64,000 bases of DNA, taken from NCBI GenBank assembly GCA_963825345.1, contig CAWGSQ010000010.1, positions 133,573-197,572 on the forward strand, written 5' to 3'. Of the stretch, positions 33,751 through 42,485 are shown piece after piece. Both the position numbers and the translations under genes were made by a program. Position 1 is the stretch's first letter, and the number at the start of each line of letters is the position of its first letter. The stretch is from JACVRW01 sp963825345. GTDB taxonomy: Bacteria; Actinomycetota; Thermoleophilia; Solirubrobacterales; Thermoleophilaceae. The notes under the pieces are model-generated. The model saw only the letters and a list, made by a program, of their open reading frames with translations. It did no database searches and was not told where the DNA came from.

Positions 33751-35148
33751 TCAGGGAAGGACGCCGGTGAGCGTGTCCGTGACCGGACCGGTGTCCGGCA
33801 GCGGCACGGCCGGCAGCTCCACGCGGGGCAGTGTCTGAGGCAGCTCTACCGGAGGCAGGTCGGGCAGCGAGAGCTCGAGCTCGACCTTGGGGGACTGCGG
33901 TGGGGGTTCCGTGGGCGGAACGGCGGGCAGGTTGGGGGCCGCCCCGTCCGTCGTGGGGATGCCTGAAGGCGGCGTTACGGGGCCGTGCTGCTGCGGACCA
34001 CCCGAGTCGGCGCCCGCCCGGCCCGTCTCGGTCGACTCGCCGGCGCGGCCCCCTGCCGGACCGGAATCTCTCCGCCCGGACGTCTGGCGGGAGTCCCGCC
34101 GCTCTCCGCCCGTGGCGGCCCCGGTGTCGCCGCGCTTTTGTTCTCCCGTCCCCGCCGCGGAGCGCTCGGCCGCGACGCGGCCGCCCCCGGCCGCCTCGTG
34201 GTCCCCCCGAAGCGCTCCAGTTCCGAGTGCGGCGCCTCCCGCGCCCGCCAGTGCAGCCACGGCCACGAGAGCCGCGGCACGCTCCGCCAGCGGGGCCGCA
34301 CCGGCACCCGATCCGAAGAATCCGGCCAGTCCGCCGCCGTCGCCGCCGGAGCGGCGCAGGAGCCAGGGCAGCGGCAGCAGCGCCGCAGCCTTCTGGCGCA
34401 GGGCGCCGAGCGCGGACAGCGGCTCGATCCCGAGCTCGCGGGCTCGCCGGCGGCAGCTGTGGCAGCGCCGCGCGTGGCGGGCGAGCCGCTGCTCTTCCCC
34501 ACCGCGCTGCACGCCCTGGGCGATGCGCGTGATCGTGGCCCCCATCGCCTCGCAGCGACGGCCCTCGGAGAGCTCCTCGTACTCGCTCTCGAGCCGGCGG
34601 CGCGCCCGGAACAGCGCGCTCTCCACGGCCGGCCGCGTGAGGTCGAGCTTCTGGCCGATCTCGCGGTAGGACATCCCCTCGAGCTCGCGCATCACTAGCA
34701 CGCGCGAGTGAACGTCAGACAGCTCGTCGAACGCGCCCTGGAGGTGGTCCATCCGCTCCTTGGTCACGAGGGCGGCATCGGGTGAGGCGTCCAGCCCCAC
34801 GAGCCGGGTGCGGTCGGACGCGCGCAGCCCCTCGTCGGCGTCCATCGAGACCTCGACCGCGTGGTTGTTGCGCCGGTACGAGTCGATCGCCGCGTTGCGG
34901 GCGATCTGGTAGATCCAGGGCTTGAAGTTGATCTCGGCGTCCGTAGCGCGCATGCGGCGCAGCGCCGACAGGAATGCCTCCTGCGCTACGTCCTCGCAGC
35001 GGGCGGCGTCGTGCAGCATCGAGCAGACAAACCGCGCGATGCGCGGCTGATAGCGCCGGTAGAGCTCCTCAAAGGCGGAGTCATCACCGGCGCGAACCGC
35101 AGCGACAAGTTCGGCGTCCGCGGCCTCGCAACCTGCTGTGGCGATCAT
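33751..35148 (-). CDS. ECF sigma factor fused to zinc anti-sigma motif, membrane segment and Pro-rich tail
   Basis: 465 residues. Sigma region 2 is residues about 24-92 (AFEELYRRYQPRIARFV, then RCEDVAQEAFLSALRRM and WIYQIARNAAIDSYRR); region 4 is about 133-188 (VLVMRELEGMSYREIGQKLDLTRPAVESALFRARRRLE). Then Cys199 and the motif His225-x3-Cys229-x2-Cys232 (HARRCHSC), which is the HxxxCxxC pattern of zinc-binding anti-sigma domains. A hydrophobic segment spans about 290-312, followed by about 150 Gly/Ser/Pro-rich residues with repeated VELP-like steps. The layout suggests a sigma factor held at the membrane and released by proteolysis; that is inference. CAGGGA lies seven bases before the ATG. 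Confidence 0.85.
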   Translation of the reverse strand: MIATAGCEAADAELVAAVRAGDDSAFEELYRRYQPRIARFVCSMLHDAARCEDVAQEAFLSALRRMRATDAEINFKPWIYQIARNAAIDSYRRNNHAVEVSMDADEGLRASDRTRLVGLDASPDAALVTKERMDHLQGAFDELSDVHSRVLVMRELEGMSYREIGQKLDLTRPAVESALFRARRRLESEYEELSEGRRCEAMGATITRIAQGVQRGGEEQRLARHARRCHSCRRRARELGIEPLSALGALRQKAAALLPLPWLLRRSGGDGGGLAGFFGSGAGAAPLAERAAALVAVAALAGAGGAALGTGALRGDHEAAGGGRVAAERSAAGTGEQKRGDTGAATGGERRDSRQTSGRRDSGPAGGRAGESTETGRAGADSGGPQQHGPVTPPSGIPTTDGAAPNLPAVPPTEPPPQSPKVELELSLPDLPPVELPQTLPRVELPAVPLPDTGPVTDTLTGVLP

Positions 35149-35228
35149 GTGAGCATCCCTGCAGAGAAACTGCCTGAGTTCGGCAGATGTACCCCGGTTG
35201 AGGCGATTCTAAATATCGTCCGGCCCAA

Positions 35229-35987
35229 ATGGCGCACTTGAACGACGTCATCTCCTATCTCGACGAGCTGCTCGAGGCCCCGGATTTCCCTGATTACGGG
35301 CCAAATGGCCTTCAGGTCCCGGGATCGAAGGAGGTGACGATAGTGGCAACAGGCGTGTCCGCCCACCTCGATCTCTTCACCCAGGCGGCTGAGGCCGGGG
35401 CCCAGCTCGTGATCGCCCACCATGGGCTGTTTTGGGACTTCCACCCGCGCTCGCTCTCGCCCACCATGAAGGAGCGCCTGCGCGTGCTCTTCGACAACGA
35501 CATCGCCCTTGCCGGCTATCACCTGCCGCTCGACGCCCACCCGGAGGTCGGCAACAACGCCCTCATCTGCGCTGCGCTCGGACTCGAGCGCAGCGAGCCG
35601 TTCGGGCACAACCGCGGGCGCAGCCTCGGCTACGTGGGGCGCTCGGCCGAAGGGATCCCGTTCGCCGAGCTGAGGCGCCGCTGCGTGGAGGTCTTCGGCC
35701 AGGAGCCGTTCGCATGGGACAGCGGACCCGACCTGGTGCGCAGCGTCGGGATCGTGTCCGGCGCGGCGGCGTCGAGCTTCGGCGAGGCGATCGCGCTCGG
35801 CCTCGACGCCTTCCTCACCGGAGAGCCCGCCGAGCACGTGATGGCGGACGCGCTCGAGAGCGGGACCCACTTCATCGCCGCGGGCCACTACGCCACCGAG
35901 ACCTTCGGCGTGCGGCGGCTCGGAGAGCTCGTGGCGGACAGGTTCGGCGTCGAACACCGCTTCATCGCCGCGCCGAATCCGATCTAA
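35229..35987 (+). CDS. Nif3-like dinuclear metal center protein (GTP cyclohydrolase I type 2-like)
   Basis: 252 residues of the NIF3/YbgI family. DYGPNGLQVPG, VIAHHGLFWDF and AGYHLPLDAHPEVGNN hold metal-ligand His and Asp residues; the C-terminal GEPAEHVMADALESGTHFIAAGHYATETFGVR supplies the remaining ones. The family forms hexamers with two metal ions per site; function is unclear. It starts at ATG 35229, divergent from the ECF sigma gene with an 80-base gap. Confidence 0.87.
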   Translation: MAHLNDVISYLDELLEAPDFPDYGPNGLQVPGSKEVTIVATGVSAHLDLFTQAAEAGAQLVIAHHGLFWDFHPRSLSPTMKERLRVLFDNDIALAGYHLPLDAHPEVGNNALICAALGLERSEPFGHNRGRSLGYVGRSAEGIPFAELRRRCVEVFGQEPFAWDSGPDLVRSVGIVSGAAASSFGEAIALGLDAFLTGEPAEHVMADALESGTHFIAAGHYATETFGVRRLGELVADRFGVEHRFIAAPNPI

Positions 35988-36007
35988 GGTCGGCCAGGGC
36001 CCGAACG

Positions 36008-36139
36008 GTGACCCTGAAGCCCAAGCGCCGCCTGCTGACGACGCGCGGCCGCTTCAGCGTCCGTCTACGCGTGACCGCTACCGACGCCGCCGGCAACAGC
36101 CGCACGAAGACGAAAACGATCCGCGTCGGCCGCCTATAG
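36008..36139 (+). pseudogene. Remnant of a secreted Ig-like/repeat protein C-terminus
   Basis: A 43-residue frame from GTG 36008 reads VTLKPKRRLLTTRGRFSVRL then TDAAGNSRTKTKTIRVGRL. This is the typical last Ig-like strand set of large actinobacterial surface proteins, without the rest. It is probably a gene fragment; a small independent gene is less likely. Confidence 0.5.
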
Positions 36140-36230
36140 GCCGCATTTTGCGTGAATCGAGTTGCGCCGACCGGTACACGCGGTACCCTCAGGGACACGC
36201 TCTGCAAAGCGACGAGGAGGATGTAAGTAC

Positions 36231-36407
36231 ATGGCGATCCACCTGACGCCCACCGAACTCGGCCGCGAGGCTGGGATGCACCGTAGGGAGGTCATCTCAC
36301 GGTGTATGGAGATGGGCGTACCGATCTTCCAGGGACGGATCGACAAGACGCTCTTCCTCTCGAGTCTCAAGGACGCTCAGCAGAAGCGGGAGCTCGCGAA
36401 GGCGTAG
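36231..36407 (+). CDS. Small protein, 58 aa, possible helix-turn-helix
   Basis: Not recognised as a named family. ATG at 36231; a strong GAGGAGG lies thirteen bases upstream. The sequence LTPTELGREAGMHRREVISRCMEMGVPIFQGRIDKTLFLSSL has the order helix - turn - helix - short strand seen in MerR/excisionase-like DNA-binding proteins, but it is too short to be sure. A TTGCGC - 16 bases - TACCCT pair at 36157-36188 could be its promoter. Followed by fadD 33 bases later. Confidence 0.65.
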   Translation: MAIHLTPTELGREAGMHRREVISRCMEMGVPIFQGRIDKTLFLSSLKDAQQKRELAKA

Positions 36408-36427
36408 CCCCGGCGGGGAGTCTGGCT

Positions 36428-36433
36428 TAGACT
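36428..36433 (+). promoter_or_regulatory. Probable -10 box (TAGACT) for the long-chain acyl-CoA synthetase
   Basis: TAGACT ends seven bases before ATG 36441. No ribosome site is present, consistent with a leaderless transcript. Confidence 0.4.
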
Positions 36434-36440
36434 CCCGCGC

Positions 36441-38258
36441 ATGGAAGCAGTTACTGCCGGCTCGGCCCGCGCCGAGGGCACCGGCTCGAAGACAATCGCC
36501 GACCTGCTGCCGCTCGCCGTCAAGAAGTACGGCGACAAGGCAGCCCTGCGCTACAAGGTGGGCGATGAGTGGGTCGACGCCTCGTACGCGGAGCTCGGCG
36601 AGGTCGTCAAGGAGGTAGCCCTCGGGCTCGTGGACCTCGGCATCCAGCCGGGCGACAAGGTCTCGATCCTCGCGCACACGCGGCCGGAGTGGACCCACGC
36701 GTGCTTCGGCATCCTGACCGCCGGCGGCACGCTCGTCACGATCTACCAGACGAACTCGCCCGAGGAGTGCCAGTACGTGCTCGAGCACTCGGACTCGCGC
36801 GCGATCTTCGCGGAGGACGCGGAGCAGCTCGCGAAGATCCGCGAGGTCGAGGACAGGTGCCCGGAGCTCGAGCACGTGATCGTGATGGACCCGAGCGGTG
36901 CCGACCTCGGCGACGCGCTTTCCCTGGATGCGCTGCGCGAGCGCGGCCGCGGCCGTGACGACTCCGACTGGGAGGCGCGCTACCAGGCCGTCCAGCCGGA
37001 CGACATCTGCCTCTACATCTACACGTCCGGCACCACGGGCCCGCCGAAGGGCTGCCTGCTCTCACACGCCAACTACCGCGCGATCACGGACGCCGTGGTG
37101 GACCAGAGCCCGCTCGTGGAGGGCGACTCGTCGTACCTGTTCCTCCCCCTCGCCCACGCCTTCGCGATCCTGATCCAGTTCGCCACCTTCGACCTCGGCG
37201 CGGCGCTCGCCTACTGGTCGCGCGACCCGAAGATGATCATCGCCGACATCGCGCAGGTGAACCCGACCTTCTTCCCGTCCGTGCCGCGCATGTTCGAGAA
37301 GATCTACACGCTCGCCACCTCGAACATCGAGGACAAGGAGGGCCTCCAGAAGGCCGTGAAGGTGGGCGTGAAGGTGCGCATGATGCGCGAGGCAGGCGAG
37401 GAGGTGCCGGCGGAGCTCCAGCAGGGCTTCGACCAGGCCGAAGAGAAGCTCTTCAAGAACGTGCGCGGGCTGTTCGGCGGCAACATGCGCGAGTGCGTGA
37501 CCGGAGCCGCGCCGATCGCCGGGGAGATCCTCGAGTTCTTCTACGCCTGCGGCGTCCCGGTGATGGAGGGCTACGGCATGACCGAGACCTCCACGAGCGC
37601 GACGGTCAACCGCCCGGAGGGGAACAACTTCCGCTTCGGATCGGTCGGCAAGGCCCAGAAGGACGTCGAGCTGAAGATCGGCGACGACGGCGAGGTCCTC
37701 ATCAAGGGCCCGAACATCTTCCAGGGCTACTACAAGAACGAGGACGCCACGAAGGAGACGCTCGAGAACGGCTGGCTCCACACCGGCGACCTCGGCCGGC
37801 TCGACGAGGATGGCTTCCTCTACATCACCGGCCGCAAGAAGGACATCATCATCACGGCGGGCGGCAAGAACATCACGCCGGCCAACCTCGAGAACGGGCT
37901 CAAGCAGAACCGCTGGATCTCGCAGGCCGTGGTGATCGGCGACCGCCGTCCGTACCTGGTGGCGCTCGTCACGCTCGACCCCGAGGAGGCGCCGGCGCTC
38001 GCCGAGCAGCTCGGCATCGAGGATGCCGAGCCCGCCGCCCTCTCGCAGAACGAGAAGGTGCGCGAGGAGATCCAGAAGGCCGTGGACGACGTGAACTCTC
38101 ACGTGGGACCGGTGGAGCAGATCAAGCGCTTCGAGATCCTCGACCACGACCTCTCGCAGGAGACCGGCGAGCTGACGCCGACGCTGAAGGTCAAGCGCAA
38201 CGTGGTCCACGAGAAGTTCGCCGACGTCGTGGATCGCATCTACAGCGCTCCGCGCTAG
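36441..38258 (+). CDS. Long-chain fatty-acyl-CoA synthetase (FadD15-like)
   Basis: 605 residues, full length. The AMP-binding P-loop YTSGTTGPPKG, the GYGMTETSTSATVN motif, TGDLGRLDEDGFLYITGRKKD and GGKNITPANLE are those of long-chain acyl-CoA synthetases. The insertion KAVKVGVKVRMMREAG (about residue 300) is typical of the FadD15/AasC type. Activates fatty acids for beta-oxidation or lipid synthesis on the inner membrane face. Followed by a small membrane protein 15 bases later. Confidence 0.92.
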   Translation: MEAVTAGSARAEGTGSKTIADLLPLAVKKYGDKAALRYKVGDEWVDASYAELGEVVKEVALGLVDLGIQPGDKVSILAHTRPEWTHACFGILTAGGTLVTIYQTNSPEECQYVLEHSDSRAIFAEDAEQLAKIREVEDRCPELEHVIVMDPSGADLGDALSLDALRERGRGRDDSDWEARYQAVQPDDICLYIYTSGTTGPPKGCLLSHANYRAITDAVVDQSPLVEGDSSYLFLPLAHAFAILIQFATFDLGAALAYWSRDPKMIIADIAQVNPTFFPSVPRMFEKIYTLATSNIEDKEGLQKAVKVGVKVRMMREAGEEVPAELQQGFDQAEEKLFKNVRGLFGGNMRECVTGAAPIAGEILEFFYACGVPVMEGYGMTETSTSATVNRPEGNNFRFGSVGKAQKDVELKIGDDGEVLIKGPNIFQGYYKNEDATKETLENGWLHTGDLGRLDEDGFLYITGRKKDIIITAGGKNITPANLENGLKQNRWISQAVVIGDRRPYLVALVTLDPEEAPALAEQLGIEDAEPAALSQNEKVREEIQKAVDDVNSHVGPVEQIKRFEILDHDLSQETGELTPTLKVKRNVVHEKFADVVDRIYSAPR

Positions 38259-38273
38259 CTAGCCTCTCGCGGG

Positions 38274-38747
38274 TTGGCCAGCAACGACCCGACTGACACA
38301 GGCGGACTGTTCATCGGCCGGCGCCCCGGCACGGCGCCGGTGCGCTATCCGGAGGTCGAGCCCGCATCACAGCGTCGCCGGCGCTGGGATGCACTGCTCG
38401 CCCACGGGCTGCTTGCCGTCGAGCTGCTCCTCTGCCTGACGCTGTTCGGGCCACAGCCGCTCGCGTGGTTCTGGATCGGCTCGCAGGTCGATTACCAGAC
38501 CGGTTACGTCACCGCGGGCATCGCAACGATAATGCTCGGCTGCCTGGCGTCGCTGATGCTCACGATGGCGCTTGCCAAGCGGGTCGACCACGCGTGGAAG
38601 CTGGTTCGCCGCGCCGCCGGTCATCGCCAGGAGCGCGGCGCGCTCGAGCGAATCTTCGTGATCAGCGTCGCGATTGCGTTCGTGATCTTCACGGTGTGGT
38701 TCCTGGTGGTCCAGGGGCCTGGGCCGAGCCTCGCGCCGAGCAGCTAG
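38274..38747 (+). CDS. Hypothetical membrane protein, 157 aa
   Basis: Three hydrophobic segments at about 43-62, 77-100 and 127-147, with a basic stretch (KRVDHAWKLVRRAAGHRQERG) between the second and third, probably cytoplasmic. Not recognised as a named family. Starts at TTG 38274 with TAGCCT ending eight bases upstream and no ribosome site. The stop lies four bases before the HisC-like gene, so the two probably share a transcript. Confidence 0.65.
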   Translation: MASNDPTDTGGLFIGRRPGTAPVRYPEVEPASQRRRRWDALLAHGLLAVELLLCLTLFGPQPLAWFWIGSQVDYQTGYVTAGIATIMLGCLASLMLTMALAKRVDHAWKLVRRAAGHRQERGALERIFVISVAIAFVIFTVWFLVVQGPGPSLAPSS

Positions 38748-38751
38748 GCCC

Positions 38752-39864
38752 GTGGGCTTCCGGGACTACTACAAGCAGTTCGACGACATCGACGAAGCGG
38801 CACTCAACCTGGAGCGCCGCGAGCGGCGACGGCGCGAGAAGCAGCAGGCGCTCGAGCGGGTGCCGGACATCGACCTGTCCGGCACCGAGTGGCCCGACCT
38901 GCCGCACTCCGAGATCGCGAACGCGGCGATCGCCCGGGCCCGCGGGCGACTGAACGGGTACCCGGACCGCCACTCCGCCACGGCGCGCCGGCTGCTCGCC
39001 GAGCGCCTCTCGCTCTCCCCCGACCAGATCGCGCTCGGCAACGGAGCCGCCGAGCTGCTCCAGTCGGCCGCGCTGGCGCTCCTATCACCCGGCGACGAGC
39101 TCTTGATGCCGTGGCCCTCGTACCCGCTCTACCCGCTGCTGGCCGCGCACGCCGGGGCGACCCCGGTGCCGGTTGAAGATGGTGACGTCGTTGGCGCGAT
39201 CACCTCTCGAACGCGCGCCGTGGTTGTCTGCAACCCGAACGATCCCACCGGCACGTACAGCAGCTCTGAAGAGATCGGCGCGTTGCTCTCGGCGCTGCCG
39301 GAGCACGTGCACTTGCTCCTCGACGAGGCGCTGATCCACTTTCAGGACGTCGAGGACATCAACGCGTGCCTGCGCTTGGTGGATGCCTTCCCGCGACTGC
39401 TCGTGGTGCGGACCTTCTCGAAGATCTACGGGCTCTCTGGCCTGCGCGCCGGCTACGCGGTGAGCTCGGACGCCCGGCTGCTCGCGGCGGCCGCGCCGGT
39501 GCTCGGTATCAACGCGCTGTCGCAGGCTGCGGTTGAACACGCGCTACAGCACGGCGACGCGGAGATCGACCGCCGCCGCCACGCCGTGGCGCGCGAGCGC
39601 AGCTTCCTCACAGACCAGCTGCGCGAGCTCGGCGCGGACGTGACCGACAGCCAGGCCAACTTCCTCTGGGTCCGCGTGGGCGACCTGAGCGGCGACGAGC
39701 TCGCCAACGCCCTCCGCCAGCAGGGCGTGATCGTCGCCCCCGGGGGCCCGCTCGGCGAGGACCACCACATCCGTGCGGGCATCCGCAACGAGCAGGCGTC
39801 GAAGCGCCTGCTGCGCGCAATCGAGAACCTCGTGGACGGAAGCTCAACACGTTCCGTCCCATAG
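38752..39864 (+). CDS. Histidinol-phosphate aminotransferase-like class I/II aminotransferase
   Basis: 370 residues, PLP-dependent. GNGAAELLQSAALALLSPGDE, CNPNDPTGTY and the PLP-Lys motif RTFSKIYGLSGLRAGY are the HisC family pattern. The N-terminal 45 residues, with a charged ERRERRRREKQQALE run, are atypical for HisC, so the true substrate may be another amino acid or phosphonate. No his genes are nearby. Start GTG 38752. Confidence 0.82.
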   Translation: MGFRDYYKQFDDIDEAALNLERRERRRREKQQALERVPDIDLSGTEWPDLPHSEIANAAIARARGRLNGYPDRHSATARRLLAERLSLSPDQIALGNGAAELLQSAALALLSPGDELLMPWPSYPLYPLLAAHAGATPVPVEDGDVVGAITSRTRAVVVCNPNDPTGTYSSSEEIGALLSALPEHVHLLLDEALIHFQDVEDINACLRLVDAFPRLLVVRTFSKIYGLSGLRAGYAVSSDARLLAAAAPVLGINALSQAAVEHALQHGDAEIDRRRHAVARERSFLTDQLRELGADVTDSQANFLWVRVGDLSGDELANALRQQGVIVAPGGPLGEDHHIRAGIRNEQASKRLLRAIENLVDGSSTRSVP

Positions 39865-39914
39865 TGGGACGCTTCGTGACGAGCCTCGCCGGCGCCGGGC
39901 CGGGCTGCGCTCGC

Positions 39915-41183
39915 CTAGGCCTGGTCTGACTGGCGCAAGAGCGCGCCCGTGGTCTGCTCGAGGATGCGGCGCCAGGCGGCGGTCTTCTCACGCTCCTCGT
40001 CGAACTTCTTCACGACCTTCCGCACGCGCGTGGCCGAGATGTCGATGCCGTGCTTCGCGCAGGTGGCCTTCAGCTGGTCGTAGTCCTCCGCCAGCTTCAG
40101 GGTCACCGACTCGAACCCGTGCCGGGCGATCTCCACGCGACGGGTGAAGTTGAGGATGTTCGTCTCGAACATCAGCTCGTCGTTCGGGTCGGGCTCGATC
40201 AGGATGATGTCCACGCCCGGGTACTTCTCCTTCCAGTGCCCGACGGCCTCGTGGAGGCGCTGGTGGGCCAGCAGCTTGAACGCCTGGTAGCCGATCTGCG
40301 GGAAGCCCATGTCGGCGACGCGGCGCACGCGGCTGCCGAGCATGGTGGGAATCACCTTCTGGAAGTCGTTCACGTACGGCACCAGCGGGTTCACCACGAT
40401 CACGAACTTCGCGCCCGCCTCCACTGCCAGGTCCACGTTCGTGGTGGAGCGCAGCCCGCCGTCCACCAGGTGGCGGCCCTTGATCTCCACTGGCTTGTAG
40501 ACCATCGGCAGAGCCGTCGAGGCGGCCACCGCGCGCGAGATCGGCACGTCGTCCCAGTCGGGGCCGCCGAGCACGATGCGCTCGCAGGTGTCGAGGTCCG
40601 TGGCGGTGAGGAAGAGCTCGTTCTCGAGCAGGCGGAAGTCGTTCACCCGGTCCGGGTCGCCCAGCACGGACTCGAGGTACTCCTCGATCCCGCGGCCGTC
40701 GTACAGGCCGGACGGCAACGCCTCGGCGATCCCCACGGCGAGGTCGATCACCGACGTGGAGCGGATCTGGCCGAGGAAGGTGCGCGCGAGCCCCAGGAGC
40801 TTCAGCGGCATCAGCGCCGTGGCCTGGGCGAACTCGAGCGCGTTCGGCCGCATCAGCGTGCTGCGGTCCACGTCCTTGAACGGGGTGGGCACCTGCTGGT
40901 TGACCACCCGCATCATCTCCTCGGGGGTCACGCCGTTCGCGATGGCCGATGCCACGAACGAGCCGGCACTCGTGCCCACGTACACGTCGAACTGGTTGAC
41001 GGTCCGGTTCACCGCCAGTAGGTCGAGAGCCCTCAGGGCCCCGATCTCGTAGACGCCGCCGGTGAAGCCGCCTCCGCCCAGCACCAGAGCCGTGCGCGAG
41101 CGCCGCGGCCTGCGGCGCTTTGGCTTCCCAGCCGTCTTGCGGTCCTTCTGCGACGGCTTCTCGAGCCGGACTACCTCGCCCAT
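39915..41183 (-). CDS. Patatin-like phospholipase
   Basis: 422 residues. A basic N-terminus is followed by the oxyanion loop LVLGGGGFTGGVYEIGALRAL, the nucleophile GTSAGS (Ser72) and the catalytic Asp in DGGLRSTTNVDLAVEAGAKF. The Ser-Asp dyad lipases of this family release fatty acids from membrane lipids. The C-terminal 100 residues are specific to an actinobacterial subgroup and end in a Lys-rich helix. Divergent from dacB. Confidence 0.85.
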   Translation of the reverse strand: MGEVVRLEKPSQKDRKTAGKPKRRRPRRSRTALVLGGGGFTGGVYEIGALRALDLLAVNRTVNQFDVYVGTSAGSFVASAIANGVTPEEMMRVVNQQVPTPFKDVDRSTLMRPNALEFAQATALMPLKLLGLARTFLGQIRSTSVIDLAVGIAEALPSGLYDGRGIEEYLESVLGDPDRVNDFRLLENELFLTATDLDTCERIVLGGPDWDDVPISRAVAASTALPMVYKPVEIKGRHLVDGGLRSTTNVDLAVEAGAKFVIVVNPLVPYVNDFQKVIPTMLGSRVRRVADMGFPQIGYQAFKLLAHQRLHEAVGHWKEKYPGVDIILIEPDPNDELMFETNILNFTRRVEIARHGFESVTLKLAEDYDQLKATCAKHGIDISATRVRKVVKKFDEEREKTAAWRRILEQTTGALLRQSDQA

Positions 41184-41243
41184 CCGCCACGAGTATGGCG
41201 AAAAGGCGCTCCGGTGGGCCCGCTAGCGTGTTCTGGGCCTCTG

Positions 41244-42483
41244 ATGCGCCGCGTAGCCCTGCTCGTCATAGCCGTGCTCGCCCTGCTCCCCGCGACCGCC
41301 GCGGCCCAGGACGAGAGCCTGATCGCGAAGCGCCTGGCCCGCTACATGCGCGCCGCCGGCCCCTACTCGGGGGCCTATGTGTTCGAGGTGAGCGGCGACA
41401 GGCCCCACGCGATCTTCCGCTGGCGCCAGAAGACGCCGCGCATCCTCGCCTCGAACACGAAGCTCTTCACGACGACCGCGGCCCTGGCCCGTTTCGGGGT
41501 CGAGGGCACGCTCGGCACGGAGGTGCTCGGCACCGGCGAGCTCGACAGCGAGGGACGTGTTCAGCGGCAGCCTCTACCTGCGCGGCGGCGGCGACCCGAC
41601 GTTCGGCAGCCGCAGCTTCACGAAGAAGTCTTACGGCGGCGGCGCAACGGTGCAGGACCTGGCCGCGCTGCTCGTGGACACCGGCATCGAGCGGATCACG
41701 GGGCGCGTGTACGGGGACGAGTCCGCCTTCGACTCGCTTCGCGGCGGACCCGATTCGGGCTACGGCGTGTCGCCCTGGGTCGGGCCCCTCAGCGCCCTCT
41801 CCTACAACCGCGGGCTCTTCACCGAGGGTGGACGTGGCTACCAGGCAAAGCCGCCGGCGTTCGCCGCGGCCCGCCTCGACGACGCCCTCGAGGCCCGCGG
41901 GGTCAGGGTGCGGCTGAAGCCCCGCGCCGGCACCACGCCCGCGGACGCACGGGTGATCGCAAGCGTCGAATCGCCTCCGATGGAGCGGCTGATCCGGCTC
42001 ACGAACAAGCCCTCGGACAACTTCTTCGCCGAGACGCTCCTCAAGGACCTCGCTCACCAGGCGGGCGGGGTCGGCACCACCGCGGCGGGCGCCCGGATCG
42101 CGGCCGCGCATGCCCGCCGGCTCGGGGCACGCGCCACGGTCGTGGACGGCTCGGGGCTGTCGCGCAGCAACCGCGCCTCGCCCCAGAGCATCGTCCGGCT
42201 CCTCACCGCCATGTACGCGAGGGAGGACTTCGACGTGTTCGTCGACTCGCTGCCGATCGCGGGCCGGGACGGCACCCTGTTCGACCGGATGCGCGGCGGA
42301 GCGGCGCGGGATCGCTGCCGCGGCAAAACCGGCACGCTCTCGAACGTGAGCGCCCTGTCCGGGTACTGCGAGGCCCGCAGCGGCGACAACTACGCCTACT
42401 CGATCCTGATGAACGGCGTGTATCCCACCGGCGCGCGCAGGCTCCAGGACCTGATGCTTCAGGCCCTGTCGCGGTACGGCTAG
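41244..42483 (+). pseudogene. dacB: D-alanyl-D-alanine carboxypeptidase/PBP4 (DacB) with one frameshift
   Basis: Signal peptide (RRVALLVIAVLALLPATAAA), then the S13 peptidase domain: ASNTK (Ser70, Lys73, the SxxK motif), SYN and finally RGKTGTL (the KTG motif). The first frame runs to about 41552 (ELDSEG) and continues as FSGSLYLRGGGDPTFG one base further on; the gap GGACGTGTTC has one extra or two missing bases. Past that point the frame is open to the stop at 42483. All active-site motifs are intact across the two pieces. It should remove D-Ala from peptidoglycan stem peptides outside the membrane, if expressed whole. Confidence 0.85.
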
Positions 42484-42485
42484 GC

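Noticed and set aside
36008..36139. Small frame as a genuine gene.
   Set aside because: It matches only the end of large repeat proteins and has no ribosome site, so it was listed as a remnant.
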